A stretch of DNA of 20,760 bases, from NCBI GenBank assembly GCA_038231615.1, contig JBBRLA010000061.1:1-20760 (forward strand), in the 5' to 3' direction. Made by a program: the position numbers and the translations under genes. A model generated the notes under the pieces. That model was not told the DNA's origin. It was given only the letters and a program-made list of their open reading frames with translations, and ran no database searches. The DNA comes from JBBRLA01 sp038231615. GTDB taxonomy: Bacteria; Myxococcota_A; Polyangia; Palsa-1104; JAEUJZ01. Positions within the stretch are counted from its first letter, which is position 1. Each line of letters starts with the position of its first letter. This document shows, piece after piece, positions 1 through 6,993 of this stretch.

Positions 1-2
1 CC

Positions 3-125
3 TTCGATCGCGAAGCGCCGCAGGCGCCGCGGTCCATCGATCGCGAAGCGCCGCAGGCGCCGCGATCCTTCGATCGCGAAGCGCCGCAGGCGCCGCGATC
101 CTTCGATCGCGAAGCGCCGCGGTCC
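3..125 (+). repeat. 33-bp in-frame tandem repeat in histidine kinase
   Basis: Three full units of 33 bp (3-35, 36-68, 69-101) and a fourth of 24 bp (102-125) that lacks nine bases. Each unit carries TCGCGAAGCGCCGC and encodes FDREAPQAPRS with F/I variation at the first residue. The array probably began further left. The units are nearly identical at the DNA level, so the expansion is recent. The 16 bases at 108-123 (CGCGAAGCGCCGCGGT) occur exactly, on the other strand, in the cpaC repeats. Confidence 0.9.
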
Positions 126-602
126 ATCATCGTACAAAAAGAGATTGGCGAAGACCTGCCCCCGGTCCAGGTCGACCTCTTGGCGATGAGCGAGGCCATC
201 CTCAACCTGCTGCAGAATTCCTTCCACCATACCGGCCCTGACAAGCGCATCCGCATCTCTTGTGTCCGGCGCGGTGATCAGATTGCCATCGCCGTGGCCG
301 ACAACGGCCCCGGCATTCCCAAAAAGGAGCACCGGCGCATCTTCGAGAAGTTTTACCGGGTCAACCGGGGCGATGTCGTCGCCTCCGAGGTACAAGGCTC
401 CGGGCTGGGCCTGGCCATGGTGCACCACATCGTCAGCGCCCACGGCGGATCCACCGCAGTCGAAAGCGAGGTCGGTCAGGGCGCCACCTTCACGGTCTTT
501 CTTCCCATGGCCGTGGCCGCGGCCGGACCCGCAAAACCCGCGCCAAAGGCACCGCTTAAAGACGCCGCCACCGGGAAGCCACCATGCCCGACACCATCCT
601 GA
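3..602 (+). CDS. Sensor histidine kinase, C-terminal part (5' end outside window)
   Basis: This is the ATP-binding end of a two-component sensor kinase; the dimerisation/H-box part lies left of the window. The frame is open from base 3. After about 42 residues made of repeats comes a standard HATPase_c domain: N-box around SEAILNLLQNSFHH, G1 box DNGPGIP, F-box IFEKFYRVNRG, G2 box GSGLGLAMVHHIVSAHGG, ending TFTVFLP, followed by an Ala/Pro-rich tail. An ATG at 180 could be taken as a start, but it sits inside the N-box and would cut the domain, so the reading frame must continue upstream. The last 19 bases overlap the response regulator gene, so the pair is translationally coupled and very probably a cognate pair. 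The odd feature is an 11-residue unit (FDREAPQAPRS) repeated 3.7 times just before the first strand of the ATPase domain. The signal sensed is unknown. Confidence 0.9.
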   Translation, partial: FDREAPQAPRSIDREAPQAPRSFDREAPQAPRSFDREAPRSIIVQKEIGEDLPPVQVDLLAMSEAILNLLQNSFHHTGPDKRIRISCVRRGDQIAIAVADNGPGIPKKEHRRIFEKFYRVNRGDVVASEVQGSGLGLAMVHHIVSAHGGSTAVESEVGQGATFTVFLPMAVAAAGPAKPAPKAPLKDAATGKPPCPTPS

Positions 603-1297
603 TCATCGAGGATGACCCCTCCATCCGCAAGGGCCTGCAACTGAACCTGCAACTCGAGGGCTATCGCGTCCTGTGCGCCGGAGACGGCCAGGACGGACTG
701 CGCCTGTTCGGCGAGGAAGCTCCCGATCTGATCCTTTTGGACCTGATGCTGCCCAAGATTTCCGGCACCGAAGTGATCCGCGAGCTGCGGGCACGGGACG
801 AGACGGTCTTCATCCTGGTGCTTTCGGCCAAGGACCAGGAGGGGGACAAGGTCCTCCTGCTCTCGTTGGGCGCTGATGATTACATCACCAAGCCCTTCGG
901 TCTGGCCGAGCTTTTGGCGCGAATCCGCGCGGCCCTGCGCCGGGGCCGGCGAGACCGCCAAAAATTCGGCCAAAAATTCGGCCAGGGCCCCGGCCACGGC
1001 CACGGGGCGCCCACCCGCATCCACATCGATCTGGCCGCCAGGCGGGCCCTGGTCGAGGGCCGCGAAGTGGAGACCACAGCCAAGGAGTTCGACCTTCTGC
1101 GTCACTTCGTACAGCACCCCGGGCACGTCTTCAGCCGCGAGCACCTGATGCAGAAGATCTGGGGCGAGGGTCATTTCGGCACCCCGAGGACCGTGGACAA
1201 TTTCATCGCCCGCCTGCGCAGCAAGATCGAAATCAGCCTGGATTCCCCGGTCCACCTGGAAACCGTCAGAGGCGTCGGCTACCGTTACAACCCTTGA
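584..1297 (+). CDS. OmpR/PhoB-family response regulator
   Basis: A 237-residue DNA-binding response regulator, partner of the kinase upstream, with which it overlaps by 19 bases. The receiver domain (about 1-120) has the acidic pocket E9-D10-D11, phospho-acceptor D53 in LILLDLMLP, S81 and K103 in ITKPFG. The C-terminal winged-helix domain (about 140-237) has the family pattern from TTAKEFDLLRHF through VFSREHLMQKIW, TVDNFIARLRSKI and VRGVGYRY. Between them is a glycine/glutamine-rich linker with QKFGQKFGQ and GHGHG, made by a 12-bp direct duplication. It probably controls genes nearby, perhaps the Tad operon that begins 300 bases downstream on the same strand, but this is inference from position only. 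Start ATG 584 gives the full receiver domain. Confidence 0.95.
   Translation: MPDTILIIEDDPSIRKGLQLNLQLEGYRVLCAGDGQDGLRLFGEEAPDLILLDLMLPKISGTEVIRELRARDETVFILVLSAKDQEGDKVLLLSLGADDYITKPFGLAELLARIRAALRRGRRDRQKFGQKFGQGPGHGHGAPTRIHIDLAARRALVEGREVETTAKEFDLLRHFVQHPGHVFSREHLMQKIWGEGHFGTPRTVDNFIARLRSKIEISLDSPVHLETVRGVGYRYNP
958..981 (+). repeat. 12-bp perfect direct duplication in response-regulator linker
   Basis: CCAAAAATTCGG occurs twice head to tail (958-969 and 970-981), giving QKFG-QKFG-Q in the linker between the receiver and DNA-binding domains. A smaller GGCCAC duplication follows close by. The duplication keeps the frame and adds four residues where length is usually tolerated. Confidence 0.85.
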
Positions 1298-1599
1298 TTC
1301 AGCCGGCCCCCATTCATCCATCGGGGCATGGGACGTACTACTCCCACCCGGGCCTTCCTTTCCCTGCCCCCGGATTTCCTAACATTTCGTATTTCCACTG
1401 CTTCTTCTTCCCCAAATGCATCATGAATCCAGCCGCGGATCGCCGTCGTAAAAATCCTGCTTGAATCCAAGAGGAAATGTCCCCCCGAAGGCCCCGAGCC
1501 CTGGTAAAGTAGGCCAGTCTGAGGCTTGTTCCAGATCGGAACCCAAAGAGTACAGGCAGACATCATGAGTAACCCGTCCACGGAGCATGAGGTGCGGCC
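1298..1599 (+). promoter_or_regulatory. Gene-free leader upstream of the Tad operon
   Basis: About 300 bases with no convincing gene. The left part (about 1310-1410) is pyrimidine-rich on the plus strand, and TGGGA/TCCCA at about 1328-1345 could form a weak hairpin without a U-tract. TGGTAAAGT at 1502-1510 resembles an extended -10 element without a clear -35. An inverted repeat GTTCC-N5-GGAAC lies at 1528-1542. The operon promoter most likely lies here because the next gene starts a long co-directional run, but no individual element is decisive. Confidence 0.4.
1528..1542. promoter_or_regulatory. Inverted repeat GTTCC-N5-GGAAC, candidate operator
   Basis: A perfect 5-bp dyad with a 5-base spacer, just downstream of a TGGTAAAGT extended -10-like element and 58 bases before the cpaB start. 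Such a site could bind a dimeric regulator. It could also be chance: a 5-bp dyad is not rare. Confidence 0.3.
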
Positions 1600-1609
1600 T
1601 TGCAATTGA
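1565..1609 (+). other. 14-codon leader ORF overlapping the cpaB start
   Basis: ATG AGT AAC CCG begins a 14-residue ORF (MSNPSTEHEVRPCN) whose TGA at 1607-1609 lies just past the TTG start of cpaB at 1600. This arrangement would allow translational coupling. The ribosome-binding site of the mini-ORF is poor, so it may be untranslated. Confidence 0.2.
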
Positions 1610-2418
1610 GATTGCGTGTCATCGCCGCGATCGTCGCGGGTGTCCTCGCGTTGTATCTCCTGTACACGCGTGAAAAGGAGCTGGAGAAGCGCGCCTTCGG
1701 CGGGGCCAGGATCTCGGTGATCGTGGCCAAGAACGCCATCAAGGCCGGCGGCCGTCTGAAGGAGCAGGACGTCGAGACCCAGGACATCCCCGAGGTCTAC
1801 CTGCACCCCCAGGCGATTCGTCAGACCGACGCCGGCCAGGTCCTGGGGCGCCAGCTTGCCCTGGCGGTCAACCAGGGACAGCCCATCCAGTGGACCGACT
1901 TCGGGACTTCCGAGGGCGGGCGCCCGGGCAGCGCCGTCCCCAAGGGCCTGCGCGGCACGGCCATTTCGGTCAACGAATTCATCGGCAAGTCCGGCCTCGT
2001 GACCGCCGGCGATCGCGTGGACGTCCTGGGCACCTTCGGCCTCAGCAGCTCCAACGAGATCCAGGGCAGCCTGACCGTCACCCTGCTCCAGAACGTCCCC
2101 CTCATCGAGATCAACGGCACCACCGCCATGCTGGCCCTGGAACTGGAAGAAGCCGAACTCATGACCTTCGCCGCCGCCAAGGGGCAGGTGTCCCTGCTCC
2201 TGCGCAACGCCGAGGACCTGGACGTGAAGAAGGACATTCCGCCCAAGTCCTTCAAGTCCCTGGTGGCCCAGATCCGCGAGCTGGAAGCGATCACCGCGGC
2301 GCCGGCGTCCCTGGTCGGGTCGGGGGGTGACAGGAAAGCCCCCAATCCCAACGCCGTGCTGAAAAACATCCAAGATTCTCTGAACGCGCAAAGCGGGAAG
2401 AGGCCGAGACCCCGATGA
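1600..2418 (+). CDS. cpaB: Flp/Tad pilus assembly protein CpaB (RcpC), SAF domain
   Basis: A 272-residue periplasmic, membrane-anchored Tad component thought to work with the secretin. An N-terminal membrane segment (about 6-23, VIAAIVAGVLALYLLYT) is followed by a SAF-type domain starting at ISVIVAKNAIKAGGRLKEQD and the typical CpaB continuation with GTAISVNEF, AGDRVDVLGTF and VTLLQNVPLI. The frame is closed by TGA at 1588-1590, so the start cannot be further upstream. TTG 1600, five bases after GAGGTG, is preferred; TTG 1606 or 1612 are possible and would not change the domain. The stop overlaps the cpaC start as ATGA, so the two are coupled. This is the first gene of the Tad operon. Confidence 0.92.
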   Translation: MQLRLRVIAAIVAGVLALYLLYTREKELEKRAFGGARISVIVAKNAIKAGGRLKEQDVETQDIPEVYLHPQAIRQTDAGQVLGRQLALAVNQGQPIQWTDFGTSEGGRPGSAVPKGLRGTAISVNEFIGKSGLVTAGDRVDVLGTFGLSSSNEIQGSLTVTLLQNVPLIEINGTTAMLALELEEAELMTFAAAKGQVSLLLRNAEDLDVKKDIPPKSFKSLVAQIRELEAITAAPASLVGSGGDRKAPNPNAVLKNIQDSLNAQSGKRPRPR

Positions 2419-3797
2419 AGACCCTGTATAGCATTCACCGTGGCGCTTCGCGCTTCGCGACCTTTCACCGCGGCGCTTCGCGCTTCGCGAGCCTTCACCG
2501 CGGCGCTTCGCGCTTCGCGAGCCTTCACCGCGGCGCTTCGCGCTTCGCGATTCTATTTTCCGCCCTGGCGGTCCTCGCGACCGCCACCTCGGCCCGCGCC
2601 GAGACCGAGGAATACAATCTGGTCGTCGGCGGCCAGCAAACCTTCCCGGCGGAGGGCATCCAGAACTATTCGGTGTCCAACCCCAAGCTCCTCCAGGTGG
2701 TGGTGTCGACTGACGCCCGGACCCTGGTGGCCAAGGCGCTGAAGCCGGGCACCACGACCTTGCTCCTCATCCACGAGAACAAGGCCGAGCCCGATCGGAC
2801 CATCACCTTCAACATCTTCGCCCGCAATCCCAAGGCGGTGATGTCCGAGTTGAACGACATTCTGCGCAACTTCCCCGACGTGCAGGTCCGGCAAAACGGG
2901 CCGCAGATCGTCCTCCAGGGCTCGGTGCAGACGCCACAGGAAGAGCAGCGGCTGAAAGAGCTGGAGAAAAACTACGGCGGCCAGGTCATCTCGGTGGTCA
3001 CCGTGGGCCCCTCGGGATCGCGGCGCAACGTGATGATTCGCCTGGACCTGCATTATGTCCAGGTCCGGCGCCGGGTGCAGCGCCGGCTGGGCCTGCATTA
3101 CCCGTCGGCGATCGGGACCTCGGGGGGCGGCGGCAACAGCCAGGCGCAGGGGCCGCAGTTCCTGCTGTCCGCCGATCTTCTGGGCGGGGCCGACGGCAAG
3201 ACCTTCATCACCCAGGCGCAGTACTCGATCGTCACCGATCTTCTGCCCTGGCTGGACGTCACCGAGGCCAGCGGCTACATCCGCGTCAGCCGCACGGACT
3301 CCATCGTGACCGAGAACGGCTCGCGGGCGGCCTACAAGGACGGGTCGGAAATCTACCTGCGGCTGGTCGGCGGCCTGGCCGCGGCCAAGCTGGAGAAGGT
3401 CTTTTTCGGGTCCGAGCTGACCGTCAGCCCGCGTCTGTCGGCCAACAACGACTCGGTGTCCCTGGACATCAGCGCCGACCTGACCCAGCGGGACAACGCC
3501 GGGGCACAGGACGGCATCCCCGGGCGGCTCATCGACCACGTCGAGACCACCGTGCACCTGCCGATCGGCCAGTCGGTGATGATCGCCGGGGTGAAGTCCA
3601 AGGCCAACGGCCGCACCACCACCGGCCTGCCGTGGCTGAACCGCATCCCGGTCCTGGGGTATCTGTTCGGCTCGGAGGACTACGAGAAGGAGGACGCGGA
3701 CGGACTGCTCTTCATCACCCCGACGCTGATCCAGGCATCGTCCCCAGAAAACGTCCAGCGGATCGATGACGTGCTGAAACACTTCGAGGACCCATAG
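2415..3797 (+). CDS. cpaC: Tad secretin CpaC (RcpA), type II/III secretin family
   Basis: A 460-residue outer-membrane secretin forming the channel of the Tad machine. After a signal peptide (hydrophobic core ILFSALAVLATATS, cleavage likely after SARA near 61) come the pilus-formation N-terminal domain (about 64-135), a BON-like domain (about 140-200) and the secretin domain, ending in the family motif IPVLGYLFGS at 411-420. The signal peptide n-region is about 45 residues long, built of four tandem HRGASRFA units that add repeated arginines; a usual n-region is below 10. No in-frame ATG, GTG or TTG lies between the repeats and the hydrophobic core, so the repeats should be translated. Start ATG 2415 overlaps the cpaB stop (ATGA). 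TAG stop is 23 bases before cpaF. Confidence 0.95.
   Translation: MKTLYSIHRGASRFATFHRGASRFASLHRGASRFASLHRGASRFAILFSALAVLATATSARAETEEYNLVVGGQQTFPAEGIQNYSVSNPKLLQVVVSTDARTLVAKALKPGTTTLLLIHENKAEPDRTITFNIFARNPKAVMSELNDILRNFPDVQVRQNGPQIVLQGSVQTPQEEQRLKELEKNYGGQVISVVTVGPSGSRRNVMIRLDLHYVQVRRRVQRRLGLHYPSAIGTSGGGGNSQAQGPQFLLSADLLGGADGKTFITQAQYSIVTDLLPWLDVTEASGYIRVSRTDSIVTENGSRAAYKDGSEIYLRLVGGLAAAKLEKVFFGSELTVSPRLSANNDSVSLDISADLTQRDNAGAQDGIPGRLIDHVETTVHLPIGQSVMIAGVKSKANGRTTTGLPWLNRIPVLGYLFGSEDYEKEDADGLLFITPTLIQASSPENVQRIDDVLKHFEDP
2434..2550 (-). repeat. 30-bp in-frame tandem repeat in the cpaC signal peptide
   Basis: About 3.9 units of 30 bp (starting 2434, 2464, 2494, 2524), almost identical, reading TTCACCGCGGCGCTTCGCGC and on to the next unit on the plus strand and encoding HRGASRFA plus two variable residues. 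On the minus strand each of units 2-4 contains CGCGAAGCGCCGCGGT (for example 2467-2482), identical to 108-123 in the histidine kinase array. The element is therefore inserted in the opposite orientation here. Confidence 0.92.
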
Positions 3798-3820
3798 CCC
3801 CAAGCGAGGATGACACGAGA

Positions 3821-5194
3821 ATGGTCCCTCAAGGCAAGATCAAGGAAATCACTCCGGTCGATCTGGATCCCACGCCGGAGGAGATGAAGATCGAGCAGGA
3901 GCGCCGTCGGCGCCTGCACCCGGACACCCTGGCGGTGCGCGAGGCGATGCACCGCCGCCTCTTGGAAATCGTCGATCTGCCGTCGCTTCGGCCGGAGGAC
4001 ATCGAGGACCCGCGCTTCGTCCGTCACATGAGCAAGATCATCGACGAACTCCTGGAGGAGTTCTCCGATCAGATCCCGCCGATCACCACCCGGGAGGAGA
4101 TCAAGAAGGACTTCCTGGCCGAGGCCCTGGGCCTGGGCGCCCTGGAAGAACTCATCGCCGACGACGCGGTCACCGAGATCATGGTCATCGATCGGCAGAC
4201 GGTGTACGTCGAGCGCAAGGGCCGGCTGGAACTGGTCCCGGTGGGCTTCGGGTCCGAAGGCGCGCTGCGCTCGGTCATCGAGCGCATCATCATGCCGCTG
4301 GGCCGCCGCATCGACGAGAGCCAGCCCCTGGTGGACGCCCGCTTGCGGGACGGATCCCGCGTGAACGCCATCATCCCGCCGCTGGCGCTGCGCGGGCCGG
4401 CGCTGACCATCCGCAAGTTCTCCAAGCGCCCGTACTCGCTGGACGAACTGCGTTCGTTCGGGGCCATGGACGAGCGCATCCAGCGCTTCATCGTGCGCTG
4501 CGTCCAGGCGCGCAAGAACATCATCATCTCTGGGGGCACGGGATCGGGGAAGACCACACTGCTCAACGCCGTGTCGCAGCACATCCACCGATCCGAGCGC
4601 ATCGTCACCATCGAGGACTCCGCGGAACTCAAGCTCTTGCAGCCCCACGTGGTGGGTTTGGAGACGCGCCCGGCCAACTTCGAGGGACAGGGGGCCTTCA
4701 CCATCCGCGATCTGGTGAAAAACTCCCTGCGCATGCGCCCCGACCGCATCGTCGTCGGCGAGTGCCGCGGCGGCGAGGCGCTGGACATGCTCCAGGCCAT
4801 GAACACCGGCCACGACGGATCGCTGACCACCCTGCACGCCAACAACCCCAACGAGGCCATCAGCCGCCTGGAGACCCTGTGCCTGATGGCCGACGTGGAG
4901 CTGCCGGCCAAGGCGATCCGGGCGCAGATCGCCAACGCGGTCCACGTCATCGTGCAGCAGGCCCGCTTCGCCGACGGCTCGCGCCGCATCACCCACGTCT
5001 CGGAGATCACCGGGATGAACGACGAGGGGGAGGTCGAGATGCACCCGCTCTTCGTGTTCCAGCGCCATGCCTCCCGGGTCGGCGCCGAACATCACGAGAA
5101 GATCCAGGGGCGCTTCCGATCGACGGGCTACGTGCCCTCGTTCATCAACGAATTCTACGCCATGGGGCTTATCCAGCCCGGGGAGGCTTTCTAA
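3821..5194 (+). CDS. cpaF: Tad ATPase CpaF/TadA (first copy)
   Basis: A 457-residue secretion ATPase of the GspE/VirB11 superfamily that powers the Tad machine from the cytoplasm. It has a helical N-terminal part (about 20-110), the N-domain with TEIMVIDRQTVYVERKG, Walker A GGTGSGKT at 238-245, Asp-box region IVTIEDSAEL, Walker B RIVVGE at 309-314 and His-box TGHDGSLTTLHANN at 329-342. All catalytic motifs look intact and the length fits CpaF. GCGAGGA at 3804-3810 supports ATG 3821. The TAA stop is followed after one base by the GTG of tadB. A second, shorter CpaF lies later in the same operon. Confidence 0.96.
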   Translation: MVPQGKIKEITPVDLDPTPEEMKIEQERRRRLHPDTLAVREAMHRRLLEIVDLPSLRPEDIEDPRFVRHMSKIIDELLEEFSDQIPPITTREEIKKDFLAEALGLGALEELIADDAVTEIMVIDRQTVYVERKGRLELVPVGFGSEGALRSVIERIIMPLGRRIDESQPLVDARLRDGSRVNAIIPPLALRGPALTIRKFSKRPYSLDELRSFGAMDERIQRFIVRCVQARKNIIISGGTGSGKTTLLNAVSQHIHRSERIVTIEDSAELKLLQPHVVGLETRPANFEGQGAFTIRDLVKNSLRMRPDRIVVGECRGGEALDMLQAMNTGHDGSLTTLHANNPNEAISRLETLCLMADVELPAKAIRAQIANAVHVIVQQARFADGSRRITHVSEITGMNDEGEVEMHPLFVFQRHASRVGAEHHEKIQGRFRSTGYVPSFINEFYAMGLIQPGEAF

Positions 5195-5195
5195 G

Positions 5196-6065
5196 GTGGA
5201 CTTCCTGGGTCTCGCCGGCATCGCCCTGGGCGTCACCGGGGTCGTGGCCCTGGTCCTGGCGGTGGACGCCTGGATCGACACCGAGAACTCGCTGCCCCAG
5301 CAGGCGTGGAAGGCCTACGTCGCCTGGTACAAGTATCCCTCGGAGTACCTGATCGATCGCCGGCCGGTGCAGAAGTTCGCCATGGACCACGCCCTTCAGG
5401 CGCTGGCGTGCCTGCTCATCGCCATCTTTGTGTTCAACGCCCACCCGGTGGCCATCATCCTGGGCCTTCTGGCCGGCGGCGTCGGGCCGCCCTACCTGTA
5501 CATGAAAAAGGTGGAGAAGCGCCGCGAGACCTTGCAGCAGCAGATCGACCCGGCCCTGCAATTCATCGCCAACGCCCTGCAAGTGACCCCCAACCTGCAA
5601 GAGGCGCTGTCGATGGTGGCCGAGCACATGAAGCCGCCCATGTCGGAGGAGGTGGCCCGGGTGGTCGCCGGCTACCGTCTGGGGCAGACCCTGGACGACG
5701 GCCTGCAGGGGATGGCCGGACGGTGCAACGATCCCTTCGTGACCGCCATGGTGATCGCGCTCATCATCGGCAAGCGCACCGGCGGCAACATCTCGGCGAC
5801 GCTGCGCCGCATCGCCAACGCCACGCGCGAAGCGGTCCGGGTCGAGCTGGAACTGAAGACCAAGACCAAGGGACAGCGGGGGCAATTTTACCTGATCCTG
5901 CTGCTTTATCCCCTGGGCCTTTTGGGGATCAAGCAGTTCATGCCGCAGATCTGGACCACCCTGACCGAGACCTACCCGGGCAAGCTGACGCTGCTTTTCT
6001 CGGCGATGACGGTCATCCTGGCCATCTACTGGGCGCGCAAGATCCTCAACCCGAACAATCTGTGA
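5196..6065 (+). CDS. tadB: Tad platform protein TadB (T2SS F family)
   Basis: A 289-residue inner-membrane platform protein of the Tad machine. Membrane segments appear at about 4-23, 66-82, 84-102, 231-247 and 263-280. The cytoplasmic T2SSF domain between them starts near QQIDPALQFIANALQ and contains the family features MVAEHM, RLGQTLDDGL and GKRTGGNISATL. The frame is open much further upstream into cpaF, but GTG 5196, nine bases after GGGAGG (5181-5186) and one base after the cpaF stop, gives a normal TadB N-terminus. It is coupled to tadC 13 bases downstream. Confidence 0.94.
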   Translation: MDFLGLAGIALGVTGVVALVLAVDAWIDTENSLPQQAWKAYVAWYKYPSEYLIDRRPVQKFAMDHALQALACLLIAIFVFNAHPVAIILGLLAGGVGPPYLYMKKVEKRRETLQQQIDPALQFIANALQVTPNLQEALSMVAEHMKPPMSEEVARVVAGYRLGQTLDDGLQGMAGRCNDPFVTAMVIALIIGKRTGGNISATLRRIANATREAVRVELELKTKTKGQRGQFYLILLLYPLGLLGIKQFMPQIWTTLTETYPGKLTLLFSAMTVILAIYWARKILNPNNL

Positions 6066-6078
6066 CGGAGGGCCAAAG

Positions 6079-6993
6079 GTGATCGGATTCCTCCTGGAAA
6101 TGTGGAAGTACGCCGGGTTCCTCCTGGCGGGGCTGAGTATTTTCCTTCTCGTCGATGCGATTCTTTCCCCGACCTGCCCGGACTTCGAGATCCGCGGGCG
6201 TCGGGCAGGCAACCGGCGGCGGGCCATGGCCGGCTCGCCGCTCTTTGTCCTGATCCAGCCGCTCCTGCGCTTCTTCACCGGCTACGCGGTCCTGTTCAAG
6301 GCGCCCAAGATGCGCTCGAAACTGGACCTGTGGCTGCGCCAGGCGGATGAACTGGGCGGGCTGGTGCCCTCGGAGGTCATGGGTTTGTGCCTGATGGCGG
6401 CCACGTTCCTGGGCGGTTTTGTCTACTGGCAGATCCTGCCCCTTTTGGCGCTGCCCGCGTTCCTGGTCGGGCTGATGCTGCCCTATGACACGGTGAAGGG
6501 CGCGGCGCGGACGCGCATCCAGACCATCGGGCGCGGCATCCCGACGATGGCCGACCTGATCGTGCTTTCGATGGAGGCCGGGATGGACTTCATCGGCTCG
6601 GTGCGCCTGCTGGTCACCAAGAGCGCCATCGCCGACGGGAAGATGCCGGTGCGGGACGAATTCCTCATGTTCCTGCACCAGCTTCAGCTCGGCAGGACGC
6701 GCAAGACCGCCCTGGAACTTTTGCGCAAGCGCGTGCCCACCGACGCGGTGCGCTCGTTCACCATCTCGGTCATCCAGGCCGAGGAGAAGGGCATGCCGCT
6801 GCGCGACGTGCTGCGCATCCAGGCCGAGGTCCTGCGCCACAAGCGGGTGCAGGACGCCGAGGCCTACATCCAGACCGCCAACCTTCAGCTTCTGGCCCCG
6901 ATTCTTTTGGTGATCATCGCCCTCATGTCCATCATCATTGTCCCCATGGTCATGGTCGTCGGCGACAGCCTGGCAGGCGGGAAGGGCTTCTGA
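6079..6993 (+). CDS. tadC: Tad platform protein TadC (T2SS F family)
   Basis: A 304-residue partner of TadB in the inner-membrane platform. Membrane segments at about 11-29, 100-117, 119-136 and 272-295 flank a T2SSF domain with IPTMADLIVLSMEAGMD, the LRKRVPTDAVRSF region and QAEEKGMPLRDVLRIQAE, which are typical of TadC. The start is GTG 6079 with GGAGGG (6067-6072) six bases upstream. The last base of its TGA is the first base of the next ATG (TGATG), showing tight coupling to the FHA gene. Confidence 0.94.
   Translation: MIGFLLEMWKYAGFLLAGLSIFLLVDAILSPTCPDFEIRGRRAGNRRRAMAGSPLFVLIQPLLRFFTGYAVLFKAPKMRSKLDLWLRQADELGGLVPSEVMGLCLMAATFLGGFVYWQILPLLALPAFLVGLMLPYDTVKGAARTRIQTIGRGIPTMADLIVLSMEAGMDFIGSVRLLVTKSAIADGKMPVRDEFLMFLHQLQLGRTRKTALELLRKRVPTDAVRSFTISVIQAEEKGMPLRDVLRIQAEVLRHKRVQDAEAYIQTANLQLLAPILLVIIALMSIIIVPMVMVVGDSLAGGKGF

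Noticed and set aside
1..125. Array of near-identical 33-bp units as a CRISPR
   Set aside because: The units are directly adjacent with no unique spacers, and they are translated in frame within a kinase.
1512..1525. GG-N10-GC resembling a sigma-54 promoter before cpaB
   Set aside because: Only the four most conserved bases match; the flanking TGGCAC and TTGC context is missing, and such matches are frequent in GC-rich DNA.
3680..5281. Long minus-strand open frame opposite cpaF
   Set aside because: The plus strand encodes a full CpaF; the antisense frame has no recognisable domain.
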